A stretch of 36,408 bases of DNA from an uncultured Planctomycetales bacterium (GTDB taxonomy: Bacteria; Planctomycetota; Planctomycetia; Pirellulales; S012-138): NCBI GenBank assembly GCA_937982665.1, contig CALJLD010000227.1, positions 1 to 36,408 on the forward strand. The letters run 5' to 3'. A program made the translations under genes and the position numbers. Under the pieces are notes generated by a model. It searched no databases. It had not been told where the DNA came from and saw only the letters and a list, made by a program, of their open reading frames with translations. Below are positions 25,892-34,028 of this stretch, in pieces (positions within the stretch are counted from its first letter, which is position 1; every line of letters starts with the position of its first letter).

Positions 25892-27237
25892 TCGCAACAA
25901 GACGGCTTAGCCAGGTTCGCAAGACAGCAATCGCCACGGTCTTGTTATTGACTGTGAGCTTGTTGTGCGGATGTCAGGATGATAACTGGCTGGAAACCGA
26001 GTACGGCCGAACCGACACCATGTATGGCCACGAAAGCGTCAACGGCTTGAGCGTTTTCATGGAGATGTTTGAAGCCGCCGGGCACGAGACGGCAACCGCA
26101 ACTTCGCTGACTCCTCGCGCTCAAACTCTGGCGGACGTCATTGTCTGGGCGCCCAGAGACTTCAAACCGCCGGCGGCCGATGCTGTGGAGTGGATGGAAG
26201 ATTGGCTCAACGCCAAACCCAACCGCACGTTGATCTATGTTCATCGCGATTACGATGCCGCGATTAGCTATTGGAATGAAGTCAGCCCTTCGGTCGCGCC
26301 AAATCTGTTGCCTGTCGTGCAGCCGCAGATGAACTCCGCCCAAAGCAATTTCACCGGTGATCGTGTCGCATTGCCCACCACCGGCACTGCGGACTACACC
26401 TGGTTCGCCGCATCGGGCGCAAACAAACCGCGGACGATCACAACGCTGCAGGGAGACCCACAATGGACGTCGGCTATCGATCCCGCCAAGCTGGAGATTG
26501 AGCTTATTGGCGATGTTCAGCCAATTGCAACCGGCCGCACCGTTCTGGCTTCCGGAAGCGGTGAACCGCTGATTATTGAGGAGTGGCATCGCAACAGCAA
26601 AGTGCTCGTCCTTGCAAACGGCTCGTTTGTTCTCAATTATCCGTTGATCAATCATGAGCATCGGAAACTTGCCGGCAAGCTTGTTGATGCCGTTGGCGAT
26701 GATCAGTATGTCGTGTTCTTGCAGGCAAGTTCTTCGCCAACAGTGTTGGACGAAGATCCAACCACCTCGCTCCCCACACCGTACGATTTCCTCGCGGTCG
26801 AGCCGATCAACTATGTGCTGTTACACCTGATCTTGTTCGGCTTGATTCTGTGTTTTGCAAGGTACCCAATCTTCGGCATTCCACGCGATGACGCGCCGGA
26901 CAACCTTTCCGATTTTGGTGAACACTTGGAAGCGCTCGGCAAACTTCTGGCGAAAACCGGAAACAGAATGTATGCCGTCGAGCGGTTGCACGCGTATCGC
27001 AAACTTGTCCGCGGCGATCATGCCTCGTCCCGTAACTTGAGTTACAGTGCGGAAGATCCCAGCGCTGCCAGGCAGACGTTGGAATCTTCCCAAACGCAAT
27101 CGCAAACACTGACAACGGCGAGCGAAGCCACCAGCCTGGAGACAGGTACGGGGACTTCACAGAACCCCCTTGTCACTTTGGCGGATTCTGGAAACGCGAA
27201 CCCAGATTCCCCAGAAAATAAGCATTCGGCCGAATAA
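25888..27237 (+). CDS. DUF4350-domain lipoprotein/membrane protein
   Basis: The product is 449 residues. The N-terminus ends in a lipobox-like LLCGC. The DUF4350 domain follows: SVNGLSVFMEMFEAAGHETA, VIVWAPRDFKPP, LIYVHRDYDAAI, and later VLVLANGSFVLNYPLINHEH. One membrane helix comes at about 308-330 (INYVLLHLILFGLILCFARY), then a cytoplasmic tail with GEHLEALGKLLAKTG and a Ser/Thr-rich end. DUF4350 resembles the ThuA/GIFT-like ligand-sensing fold. Its ATG overlaps the DUF4129 stop, and MoxR follows after 58 bases. Confidence 0.92.
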   Translation: MIATRRLSQVRKTAIATVLLLTVSLLCGCQDDNWLETEYGRTDTMYGHESVNGLSVFMEMFEAAGHETATATSLTPRAQTLADVIVWAPRDFKPPAADAVEWMEDWLNAKPNRTLIYVHRDYDAAISYWNEVSPSVAPNLLPVVQPQMNSAQSNFTGDRVALPTTGTADYTWFAASGANKPRTITTLQGDPQWTSAIDPAKLEIELIGDVQPIATGRTVLASGSGEPLIIEEWHRNSKVLVLANGSFVLNYPLINHEHRKLAGKLVDAVGDDQYVVFLQASSSPTVLDEDPTTSLPTPYDFLAVEPINYVLLHLILFGLILCFARYPIFGIPRDDAPDNLSDFGEHLEALGKLLAKTGNRMYAVERLHAYRKLVRGDHASSRNLSYSAEDPSAARQTLESSQTQSQTLTTASEATSLETGTGTSQNPLVTLADSGNANPDSPENKHSAE

Positions 27238-27295
27238 CTACGCAACCTCGGCGAGAACCATCAAGCAACTTTGCAACTGAAGCGAGCGGGAAAAC

Positions 27296-28759
27296 ATGTC
27301 CAGCGGTAGTGCCTCGTCCAACCCAACCGTCGAATTCCGTTGTCAAAAGTGCGGGGCGAAACTCCGTTCGGGCGCATCGTTCGCCGGTCAAAAAACCAAG
27401 TGCCCTCAATGTTCGACGGAAGTGGTCATTCCCTCAGCAAACTCGCCGTCGCAACAGGATGGCCAGTCCAGGGCCGCAAACAGCTCTCCAGGCGGTTCAG
27501 CCGCCGGGCAATCCGTGTTTGATCAAGTTGGGACACAGGGTGCCGCTCCGCAGCAGCAATCGCCACAAGCTGGTCACCAGCCTCCGGTTTCTTCTGTCTT
27601 TGATGCGGCAAATCAAAGTACCGCAGGGGGCGCGTCTCCCTTCGGCGCAAGCCAGGCGCCTCCGGTCTCTCAGCCTTCCGGATTTGGAGCGCCACAAGGC
27701 AACGTTGGCCAAGGTGGCCAAGCCAGTCCGTTTGCGGCACAGCCAGCCGCCAAGGTGGCAACGGCAACGCCCAAGCTATCGCTTGATTCCATTGGCGCCT
27801 CTGAGGATTCTCCCACACGCGCTTTGATTGAACGCGTGATGGTGGAGTTGCGGAAACTCTACGTCGGCCAGGATGAACTCGTCCTTGGAACGTTGGTTGC
27901 CTTGTTTTCCAGCGGCCATGTTTTGATTGAGAGTTTTCCAGGCTTAGGCAAGACGTTGTTTGTGCGTTCCTTGGGAAAGATCTTGGGCTGCGATTTCGGT
28001 CGCATCCAGTTTACGGCGGACTTGATGCCATCAGACGTAACCGGCTCTCCCATCTTCGATATGAAGACGCAAGAGTTCCGTTTTCGTCCAGGCCCGGTGT
28101 TCACACAACTTTTGCTCGCGGACGAAATCAACCGCTCGCCAGCCAAGACACACGCGGCACTGCTGGAAATCATGCAGGAATACCACGTGACCGTTGACGG
28201 GACAACGCACGAAATCGCTCGGCCGTTTCTTGTGTTGGCAACACAAAACCCAATCGAATCCGAAGGAACCTACAATCTGCCGGAAGCCCAACTGGACCGC
28301 TTCATGTTCAAGCTGGTTGCCGGATATCCTTCGGCCGTGGAGGAATCAAACATCCTCAAGATGCACGGAGGCCAGGATGATCTTGACGAGCGATTGGAAG
28401 AGGAAGTGAAAACCGTCACTTCTCCGGAAGAGATCATGCGGGTCACTGAGCAAAACGCCAACGTCACAGTTGATGAACGGCTCATTGATTACATCAACAC
28501 GGTCGTTCGTCGCACGCGGGAGTGGCCGCAATTCCATATGGGCGCTTCGCCGCGTGCAGGCATTGCTCTGATGCAGGGGGCACGGACGTTGGCGTCTTTC
28601 CGCGGTCGAGACTATGCCGTTCCGGATGATATCGTGGAACTTGCCCTGCCAGCGCTGCGGCATCGCGTGATGCTCACTGCCGAGGCCGAGGTTGAAGGCC
28701 GCACGGCCGACGACTTGCTGAGCGACTTGATTCGCACGGTTGAGGTTCCGCGGCTGTGA
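27296..28759 (+). CDS. MoxR-family AAA+ ATPase with N-terminal zinc ribbon
   Basis: MoxR ATPases are chaperone-like AAA+ proteins that work with vWA-domain partners. The 487-residue protein has an extra N-terminal zinc ribbon (Cys16, Cys19, Cys36, Cys39), a Gln/Ser/Gly/Pro-rich linker of about 115 residues, and then the AAA_3 core: Walker A SFPGLGKT (213-220), Walker B LLLADE (272-277), sensor 1 ATQNP, and SEGTYNLPEAQLDRFMFKL with the arginine finger region. The C-terminal lid has GASPRAGIALMQGARTLA. A normal MoxR is about 320-340 residues; the first 160 residues are an addition. The stop overlaps the DUF58 GTG start by four bases. Confidence 0.96.
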   Translation: MSSGSASSNPTVEFRCQKCGAKLRSGASFAGQKTKCPQCSTEVVIPSANSPSQQDGQSRAANSSPGGSAAGQSVFDQVGTQGAAPQQQSPQAGHQPPVSSVFDAANQSTAGGASPFGASQAPPVSQPSGFGAPQGNVGQGGQASPFAAQPAAKVATATPKLSLDSIGASEDSPTRALIERVMVELRKLYVGQDELVLGTLVALFSSGHVLIESFPGLGKTLFVRSLGKILGCDFGRIQFTADLMPSDVTGSPIFDMKTQEFRFRPGPVFTQLLLADEINRSPAKTHAALLEIMQEYHVTVDGTTHEIARPFLVLATQNPIESEGTYNLPEAQLDRFMFKLVAGYPSAVEESNILKMHGGQDDLDERLEEEVKTVTSPEEIMRVTEQNANVTVDERLIDYINTVVRRTREWPQFHMGASPRAGIALMQGARTLASFRGRDYAVPDDIVELALPALRHRVMLTAEAEVEGRTADDLLSDLIRTVEVPRL

Positions 28760-30153
28760 GCAAACTAATGGAAGTCTTCCTGCTGCTCTCACCCATCCTC
28801 GCCATTGGAATCAGTCTAGGCGTGATCGCTTGGGTTGCGCGGATCTATCCAAGCCGGCTGTTCACCGGTTTGTTGTTTGTACCGATTGCCTTAACGGCCC
28901 TCTATATCGCCTGGTCTGGTTTCTTGGGCGTGGCGCTGGCGATTGACTTCTGCCTGCTTGTGCTGGCGATTGCGGACCTGGTGACTTTGCCGGGCCAAGA
29001 GAGCGTCACAATCACACGCGAGATGGGGGGGACGGCTTCGCTACAAAAGAAACATCGCGTGGTTTTGCGCGTGGTCAACAACCGCGAGTCCGGCGTTGCG
29101 TTGGAGATCAAAGACGGCATGCCGCTGGATTTGAACGCGGACCCGGCGGAGTTCGAAATCTTTTCGCCGGGGCGAACGCGGCAATCCTTGGAATATCACC
29201 TCAACCCAACCCGGCGAGGTCTCTTTAATATCTCGAAGATTTTCGTCCGCATGAGCAGCGCACTCAAGCTGTGGCGACGCTATGTGGACGTACCGGCAGA
29301 ATCCGTGCTGCAAGTGTATCCCAACATGAAGCAGTTGGCGGAGTACGAGGTGCTTGCACGGAGCAATCGCTTAAGCCTGTTGGGTGTGCGGCGCACAAGA
29401 AGGATTGGCCAAGACAATGAGTTTGAGCGGCTGCGCGACTATACGGACGATGACAACTTCCGCGCCATCGATTGGAGGGCAACGTCCCGCCGCCGCAAAC
29501 TTACGGTCAAGGACTATCAATCCAGCCAAAGCCAGAATCTGATCTTCCTGATTGATTGCGGCCGCATGATGACCAACGAGTCCAGCGGGATCAGCCTGTT
29601 GGATCACGCGCTCAACTCCATGTTGATGCTGAGCTACATCGCCTTGGCCCGTGGCGATAGCGTGGGCATGATCGCCTTTTCCGAAAGCATCCACGGCTAC
29701 GTACCGCCCAAAGGTGGCACCGGCCAAATGAACCGCTTGCTGCATGCCTCGTTTGATCGCTTTCCCAAGCTCGTGGAATCGCGCTATGATCAGGCGTTCC
29801 TGTATCTGAATCGGCAATGCCGCAAGCGCAGCCTGGTGGTCTTCATTTCCAATTTGATTGATGAGGTTAACGCCAACCAGGTTCGGCAATACATGACCAA
29901 CATGGTGGGGAAGCACTTACCGCTGGGCGTCTTGCTGCGGGACCACCGTTTGTTTGATGCCGTTGATGCCTCGGCGCCGCAGGGCGAAGCGCTTTTCCGC
30001 GCCGCCGCGGCCGCGAACATCCTCACCTGGCGGCACCACGTGCTGGCCGACCTGAGCCGCGCCGGCGTCCTAAGCGTGGATGTCTTCCCCGAGGAAATGA
30101 CCGCGCCGCTGATCAATCAATATCTAGAGATCAAAGCCAGGCATTTGTTGTAG
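28756..30153 (+). CDS. DUF58-domain (vWA-like) protein
   Basis: The product is 465 residues. Two N-terminal membrane helices (IGISLGVIAWVARI, FTGLLFVPIALTALYIA, continuing to about 75) are followed by a beta-sandwich part (LEYHLNPTRRGLFNISKIFV) and the DUF58 signature EFERLRDYTDDDNFRAIDWR, then a vWA-like fold (NLIFLIDCGRMM, GDSVGMIAFSE). The MIDAS position reads DCGRM, not DxSxS, so metal binding may be weakened. DUF58 proteins are the usual partners of MoxR ATPases, and the start overlaps the MoxR stop. It is the last gene of the cluster. Confidence 0.94.
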   Translation: MSKLMEVFLLLSPILAIGISLGVIAWVARIYPSRLFTGLLFVPIALTALYIAWSGFLGVALAIDFCLLVLAIADLVTLPGQESVTITREMGGTASLQKKHRVVLRVVNNRESGVALEIKDGMPLDLNADPAEFEIFSPGRTRQSLEYHLNPTRRGLFNISKIFVRMSSALKLWRRYVDVPAESVLQVYPNMKQLAEYEVLARSNRLSLLGVRRTRRIGQDNEFERLRDYTDDDNFRAIDWRATSRRRKLTVKDYQSSQSQNLIFLIDCGRMMTNESSGISLLDHALNSMLMLSYIALARGDSVGMIAFSESIHGYVPPKGGTGQMNRLLHASFDRFPKLVESRYDQAFLYLNRQCRKRSLVVFISNLIDEVNANQVRQYMTNMVGKHLPLGVLLRDHRLFDAVDASAPQGEALFRAAAAANILTWRHHVLADLSRAGVLSVDVFPEEMTAPLINQYLEIKARHLL

Positions 30154-30175
30154 CGGTCACGGGGCATCGGCTGCA

Positions 30176-30499
30176 TTATTTACGCTTGGGTTGCCAATCG
30201 TCGCGAGCAGTATGGCGAATGGCAAGGACATGAACCGCACCAGGATCTATCACAAAGATAATCCGGTGTGTGGGGCGAGAACCCAGACCAAAGCTCAATT
30301 CGCGAAGCTCGTCGTCTGACCTGTCGTTCTCTCGTGCAAGCGCGCATCGTTGCGGGTTATCTTGTAGGCCTGCGATAGCTTCGTGGATTCCGTTGTACCA
30401 GCGAAGAGCCTGAACAGCCGAGCGGTTCTCTGACCACCAACGGAGCGCTTGCTGCAGGTCGGCCTTGGCTCGCGGTAGGATGACAACTGGAAGGCTCAT
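30176..30499 (-). CDS. RelE/ParE-family toxin
   Basis: The product is 107 residues with the ParE/RelE fold pattern: VVILPRAKADLQQALRWW, a middle strand block RELSFGLGSRPTHRIIFVID, and the closing VHVLAIRHTARDDW, where 'v..vrH.aRd' is the family signature. ParE toxins inhibit DNA gyrase and RelE toxins cleave mRNA on ribosomes; which applies here cannot be told. Its start overlaps the stop of the upstream antitoxin gene by four bases. It lies 22 bases from the end of the DUF58 gene, on the other strand. Confidence 0.9.
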   Translation of the reverse strand: MSLPVVILPRAKADLQQALRWWSENRSAVQALRWYNGIHEAIAGLQDNPQRCALARENDRSDDELRELSFGLGSRPTHRIIFVIDPGAVHVLAIRHTARDDWQPKRK

Positions 30500-30762
30500 T
30501 GGGTGCGCCGCGGGAAGCCGAATTCCTCGCGAATTTCGGCATCAACTTCTGCGAGCGGTTGGCCTTTCCCGGTTGCCCGTTCTTTGAGACCTTGCTGAAT
30601 GGCTTCCCAATCTTCCTGCAGTTGAAGGGCCACAACAGCACGACGATGAAACTCAGCGTCAGTTAGGTAGTAGACCTTCTGAGTTTCCGAATCCTCGAAC
30701 TCAACTCCATCGGGACATTGATCGAGGGCATCGCGCAGGATTTCAGGCAGAGGAACCTTCAT
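30496..30762 (-). CDS. Antitoxin partner of the RelE/ParE toxin
   Basis: The product is 88 residues from ATG 30762. It has the plan of small type II antitoxins paired with ParE: a strand-rich start (VEFEDSETQKVYYLTDAEFH) followed by helices ending in the common tail AIQQGLKERATGKGQPLAEVDAEIREEF. In many such antitoxins that 'i..gl....aG...pleevfaeir' tail wraps the toxin. Upstream of ATG 30762 there is no good ribosome site, but a longer start has no family similarity. The two genes are coupled by an ATGA overlap. Confidence 0.83.
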   Translation of the reverse strand: MKVPLPEILRDALDQCPDGVEFEDSETQKVYYLTDAEFHRRAVVALQLQEDWEAIQQGLKERATGKGQPLAEVDAEIREEFGFPRRTQ

Positions 30763-30893
30763 GCCACAATTGTATGCTGCAGATCCTGCATTAGGCAACG
30801 TCATCAATTGACCGAACTTCCTACGACCGTTTGTATTCTCTGAGACGCTCGCATTAGCCAGCCAGGTTCTTGTTCTCGATGTAGTCAGTAGAC

Positions 30894-31406
30894 ATGCAAA
30901 TCTATACAACAGGCCCAGAGACCCCCCGTCTTAAGCTTCGCGCATTGACTGAGGAAGATGCGGAAGACGTCTTCGCGCTGAACAGCCATCCGGATGTCAT
31001 GAAGTACACAGGCGAGCCGCCGTTTCGCTCGCTGGAAGACGCGGTCGAGCGAATTCGAACCTATCCGGACTTTGAAGAGCGCGGGTTTGGCCGTTGGGGA
31101 TGTCTGCACAAAGCCGATCAACGCGTCATCGGTTTCTGCGGCTTAAAGTACTTGAGCGAACTGGATGCCGTTGACCTGGGGTATCGCCTGTTGCCGCAAT
31201 ACTGGGGGCAAGGCCTTGCCACGGAAGCCGCACTGGCAACCGTCGCTTTTGGCTTCGATGTGCTAAAACTGTCCGAGATCATTGGCCTGGTGATGCCGGG
31301 CAATGTTGCATCCATCCGCGTGTTGGAAAAAGTGGGCATGCAACCGCAAGGCGAGATTCTTTATGACGGGGACATGGCGCTCAAGTACGCCGTGGGCCGT
31401 GGCTGA
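30894..31406 (+). CDS. RimJ/RimL-like GNAT acetyltransferase
   Basis: The product is 170 residues with a GNAT fold of the Acetyltransf_3 type: TPRLKLRALTEEDAEDVFAL at the start, GFCGLKYLSELDAVDLGYRL, the acetyl-CoA loop YWGQGLATEAALATVAFGFD, and VASIRVLEKVGMQPQGE near the end. These enzymes acetylate ribosomal protein N-termini, antibiotics or small amines; the substrate is unknown. It is divergent from the antitoxin gene, with 131 bases between starts. Confidence 0.93.
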   Translation: MQIYTTGPETPRLKLRALTEEDAEDVFALNSHPDVMKYTGEPPFRSLEDAVERIRTYPDFEERGFGRWGCLHKADQRVIGFCGLKYLSELDAVDLGYRLLPQYWGQGLATEAALATVAFGFDVLKLSEIIGLVMPGNVASIRVLEKVGMQPQGEILYDGDMALKYAVGRG

Positions 31407-31582
31407 ACTTTCAATGAGGGACGAATGCCGTCGCTCGCGCTGCGCCGATCATCTCGCGGAATCTATGAAGACGCGGTTGCCACCCGCATGATCGGCACAA
31501 TCCGCTGTGGATTCTGAGCTAGAGTTCAGTGGTAGGTCACCGCGCAAGCGACGCGGTTATGCGATCTCGCTCTGGAGAAATC

Positions 31583-31810
31583 ATGTTCCACAAATGCCCA
31601 AACTGCTCATCGCCCATCGATTGGGAATCGGTGACTTGTCCGTATTGTCATTCATCAACGACAGGCAAGGACTCGATCAGCGGACATGCCATTTACGGGA
31701 TTGCGCTAGCCGTCATGCTTTTGATCTTTGGTGGCATCTTTGCGTATGACTACACGCACGGAACGAAGATCCTGCCTGCGGTTTGGGAATTCTTGGGTAG
31801 TGGCGATTAA
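31583..31810 (+). CDS. Small zinc-ribbon membrane protein
   Basis: The product is 75 residues from ATG 31583; GGAGA lies five bases before the start, which decides it. A double-CxxC zinc ribbon (Cys5, Cys8, Cys19, Cys22; CPNC, CPYC) is followed by one membrane helix (IYGIALAVMLLIFGGIFAY). The architecture is common in small regulatory or adaptor proteins. No partner is evident. Confidence 0.75.
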   Translation: MFHKCPNCSSPIDWESVTCPYCHSSTTGKDSISGHAIYGIALAVMLLIFGGIFAYDYTHGTKILPAVWEFLGSGD

Positions 31811-31893
31811 CACGTCTTGCGAATGACTCTTGCAGGTGCTCACGTTTGCAGCGCGGACGACTCGCGAAACCCACATTCATTTGCGGCCCGGGA

Positions 31894-32268
31894 TCATCGT
31901 TGAATCAGCGTCAAGTATTGGTCTCGCATGAAGAACACATAGAGCGGGCCGAGGAAGACTCTCAGGCCTTGCAAATTGCTGCCGCATTCCAATTCGACGG
32001 TTTCGCCTGCGCTAACGGTGCAAGACAACATTGGACTGCTGCACCAATCAATCTTGGCAATCACCGAGTGTGTTCCAGCATAGACCGGGATTTCCACAGT
32101 CTCGCCTGCGTTGATTCGGGCGGATTCGATACCGTCGACCTCAATCCGATACGCGCGTATTCGATCGGAGTAGCTTTTGGTTCGCGTCATGCGGATCACA
32201 GCGTTACCCGCAGGCGTCGCAAATCCACCATCGGTCTGCGGAGGCGCGTAAGGGTTCTGGTTGTTCAT
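31894..32268 (-). CDS. Small beta-rich protein of unknown function
   Basis: The product is 124 residues. It starts MNNQNPYAPPQT, a Pro-rich segment often seen at the start of planctomycete membrane-associated proteins. It continues as a beta-rich module (YRIEVDGIESARINAGETVE, YAGTHSVIAKIDWC, CTVSAGETVELECG) that resembles a PEGA-like or small Ig-like domain, and ends with a hydrophobic segment (FLGPLYVFFM). I do not recognise a named family. The three Cys residues sit in the strands. Confidence 0.7.
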   Translation of the reverse strand: MNNQNPYAPPQTDGGFATPAGNAVIRMTRTKSYSDRIRAYRIEVDGIESARINAGETVEIPVYAGTHSVIAKIDWCSSPMLSCTVSAGETVELECGSNLQGLRVFLGPLYVFFMRDQYLTLIQR

Positions 32269-32550
32269 TAGCCTGGTCCTCCGTCATTTCTGAATTGATG
32301 GGGAGAGGTCACTTAGCTTGATTCTGGCGTTGACGGCTGTGAATTGCCAGTCACTGTTGGCTTCGGCCTGATTGCGTTTATCGTTGCCAGTTGTTTGCAG
32401 GGCTCTCTAACGCGCCGCCGAGACGCTGTCCGTTTGGCTCGCGCGGCGACAAGATTTCGCGCGACTCTATTAGCCGGCAGAAAAAATATCATCGGTCAAC
32501 GCCAAAACAGATCACTCGGCCGCGCGGCTCAATCTTCAGTTCAGCACATC

Positions 32551-32637
32551 TTAGTTTTTTCGGGCGCGCAGACCCGTCGACATGCCTATGGAATCTCCCC
32601 CCTTATTAACCTCACCGTGCGCCCCCTGGAAAACTAA
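32551..32637. ncRNA. Candidate structured RNA element (strand unknown)
   Basis: TTAGTTTT (32551-32558) pairs perfectly with AAAACTAA (32630-32637). The stem continues inward through two G-U pairs, one mismatch, GGG/CCC, a bulge, and CGCGC with GTGCG. The enclosed loop is about 47 bases. No match to tmRNA, RNase P RNA or SRP RNA core motifs was seen. This could be a small RNA or simply a chance stem. Confidence 0.25.
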
Positions 32638-33013
32638 AACCCGTTCCGTGGTCTGGCGCATCATGCGTTGACCCACGCGCGGTCGCTCGAAAAACCCAAG
32701 ACAAAATTTTCAAAAACGCGCCTTCCCCATTGCGCAGCTTTTGTTGGAAATTGACTCCACGATCTTTGGCAATTGAATCAAAACTTGAAACGCAGCTTTG
32801 CGTGTTGGGCGACGGTCTAAGCCGAAGGTGCCTGGCGCCGAAGCACGGGCTCGCGTTGACCGCGAAGCGTTGCGGGGACAAATTCCCCGATTGCCGAGCG
32901 CTCGGGCCAAGACGGTTGGCCGACACGCTTTGAAGAATCCGCAGGAAGAAGCGCGGAAAGAAGCGCGAGAGAGAATCCAGGGCAGATTTGCCGCCACCAA
33001 AGACGTGTCCCAG

Positions 33014-33054
33014 AAAAAACGAGGCCGAAGGCGGATACGTTTCCACCTTCGGCC
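33014..33054 (-). terminator. Intrinsic terminator (minus strand)
   Basis: On the minus strand GGCCGAAGGTGGA pairs with the complementary arm ending CCTTCGGCC (33023-33054), and TCGTTTTTTC follows (33014-33019 are the six T residues as complement). This strong GC stem plus T run is a typical intrinsic terminator. It would stop transcripts from the ribbon-helix-helix gene about 190 bases after its stop codon. Confidence 0.7.
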
Positions 33055-33214
33055 CAAAGTCGCTCGATTGCTGGGTCACAATCTTGCTGGCTGTTCCTGC
33101 GAAGCTGCCGTGCGGGTCAGCGATGCGTTACGCTTTCGCCGCTGGCGCTTCTTGCGTCTCGTCTCCAGATCTTATCGCCTGCGAGAATCACTCTCGCACC
33201 TGGCGAGGGTTGAT

Positions 33215-33233
33215 AAATGCCACGATGGCATTT
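33215..33233 (-). terminator. Short hairpin just downstream of the RHH gene
   Basis: AAATGCCA-CGA-TGGCATTT is a perfect eight-base stem with a three-base loop starting 13 bases after the stop codon of the ribbon-helix-helix gene. The T tract is short on the minus strand (ATTTATC) and longer on the plus strand (ATTTTTC), so it may act weakly or in both directions. Confidence 0.45.
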
Positions 33234-33245
33234 TTCAACGGACTG

Positions 33246-33731
33246 CTAGGTCTCGGTCGGGACCAATTCGCGATCAATGACTTGCAGCAGCTTGGAGATG
33301 CACAGCTTGTTCATGCTGGTCCGCTTCTCGTGAGCTTCTGTCCGCAGCGATTCGTGCAGGCTCTTTGGCAGTCGCACGGTGATCACGCGAGTGGGCTCGA
33401 ACGTCGCCGAAGGCTTATTGCCTGTCGCTTCGCGGAGCTTGGCGAGCATCATCTGGATCTCTTCGTAAATGGGCGAAGCCTCGAAGGCATCCATTTGCTC
33501 AGGCGTGCGATACGTCTGGCGAACGACGCCGTTGACGCCGAGGATTTCGCGGTAGAAAGTGATCCAGTCGCTCTTTTGATCGAAGAGCCGCTGCGCCGCC
33601 TGTTGAATCTGGGCGGGCTGCATTGCGGTTGGCGCGGGCGCCGGAGCAGGGGCAGGAGCCGAGCTGGCGAACGTTGCCGCGGATGCGCCCTGCGAAGACG
33701 GTGAATACTGGCTGAAAGATTGTTCGTGCAT
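33246..33731 (-). CDS. Ribbon-helix-helix (HicB-like C-terminal) DNA-binding protein
   Basis: The product is 161 residues from ATG 33731, fixed by AAGGAGG seven bases upstream. An Ala/Pro linker (about 22-36) and a helical middle (QKSDWITFYREILGVNGVVR) precede the RHH module at about 114-153: TRVITVRLPKSLHESLRTEA then MNKLCISKLLQVID. The RHH is like the C-terminal domain of HicB antitoxins. No HicA toxin lies next to it, so it is probably an orphan regulator. The 297 bases between its start and the next gene on the left strand edge (33732-34028) show no gene I can support. Confidence 0.88.
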   Translation of the reverse strand: MHEQSFSQYSPSSQGASAATFASSAPAPAPAPAPTAMQPAQIQQAAQRLFDQKSDWITFYREILGVNGVVRQTYRTPEQMDAFEASPIYEEIQMMLAKLREATGNKPSATFEPTRVITVRLPKSLHESLRTEAHEKRTSMNKLCISKLLQVIDRELVPTET

Positions 33732-34028
33732 CAGACTCCCTCCTTGAAGGTCGTGACAAACGTCCTGTTTGGCCACCAATGAAGGTGAGTGTTATCGCCC
33801 AATTCCGGGCTTGAAGTCAAGACCATCAAGCAGGCGATGCCATCGTAGAAATCGCGCCGCAAAGCTATGTGCTGTCAAGGATTACGGGCAGTTGCTAGCG
33901 ATCGCGCGCCGGTCGGGCTAGCAACAATCCGGAAGAAACTTCGAGGTTTTGGCGCATTTGGCCGCGGCGAAGCGGGTGCAATGGACGAGATGGCTTGGCG
34001 CGGGAAGCACTTTGCATCAATCCGAAAT

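Larger units (their letters stand above)
32269..33245. other. 977-base stretch without a confident gene
   Basis: Open frames exist on both strands (for example 32612-33079 on the minus strand), but they are Arg/Ser/Pro-rich, have no ribosome sites, overlap each other and cross predicted RNA hairpins. What is visible: a long imperfect stem at 32551-32637, a purine-rich direct repeat GAAGAAGCGCG / AAAGAAGCGCG near 32945-32968, and two hairpins (33014-33054, 33215-33233) described separately. Confidence 0.55.

Noticed and set aside
32551..32637. tmRNA or SRP RNA
   Set aside because: The minus strand starts GGGGGCGCAC, which recalls a tmRNA 5' end, but no matching 3' tRNA-like end or SRP tetraloop motif was found within range.
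32612..33079. 155-codon minus-strand open frame
   Set aside because: It crosses the terminator hairpin, has no ribosome site and low-complexity Ser/Arg/Phe composition.
32988..33704. 238-codon plus-strand open frame
   Set aside because: Antisense to the ribbon-helix-helix gene, which has an excellent ribosome site and a clear domain.
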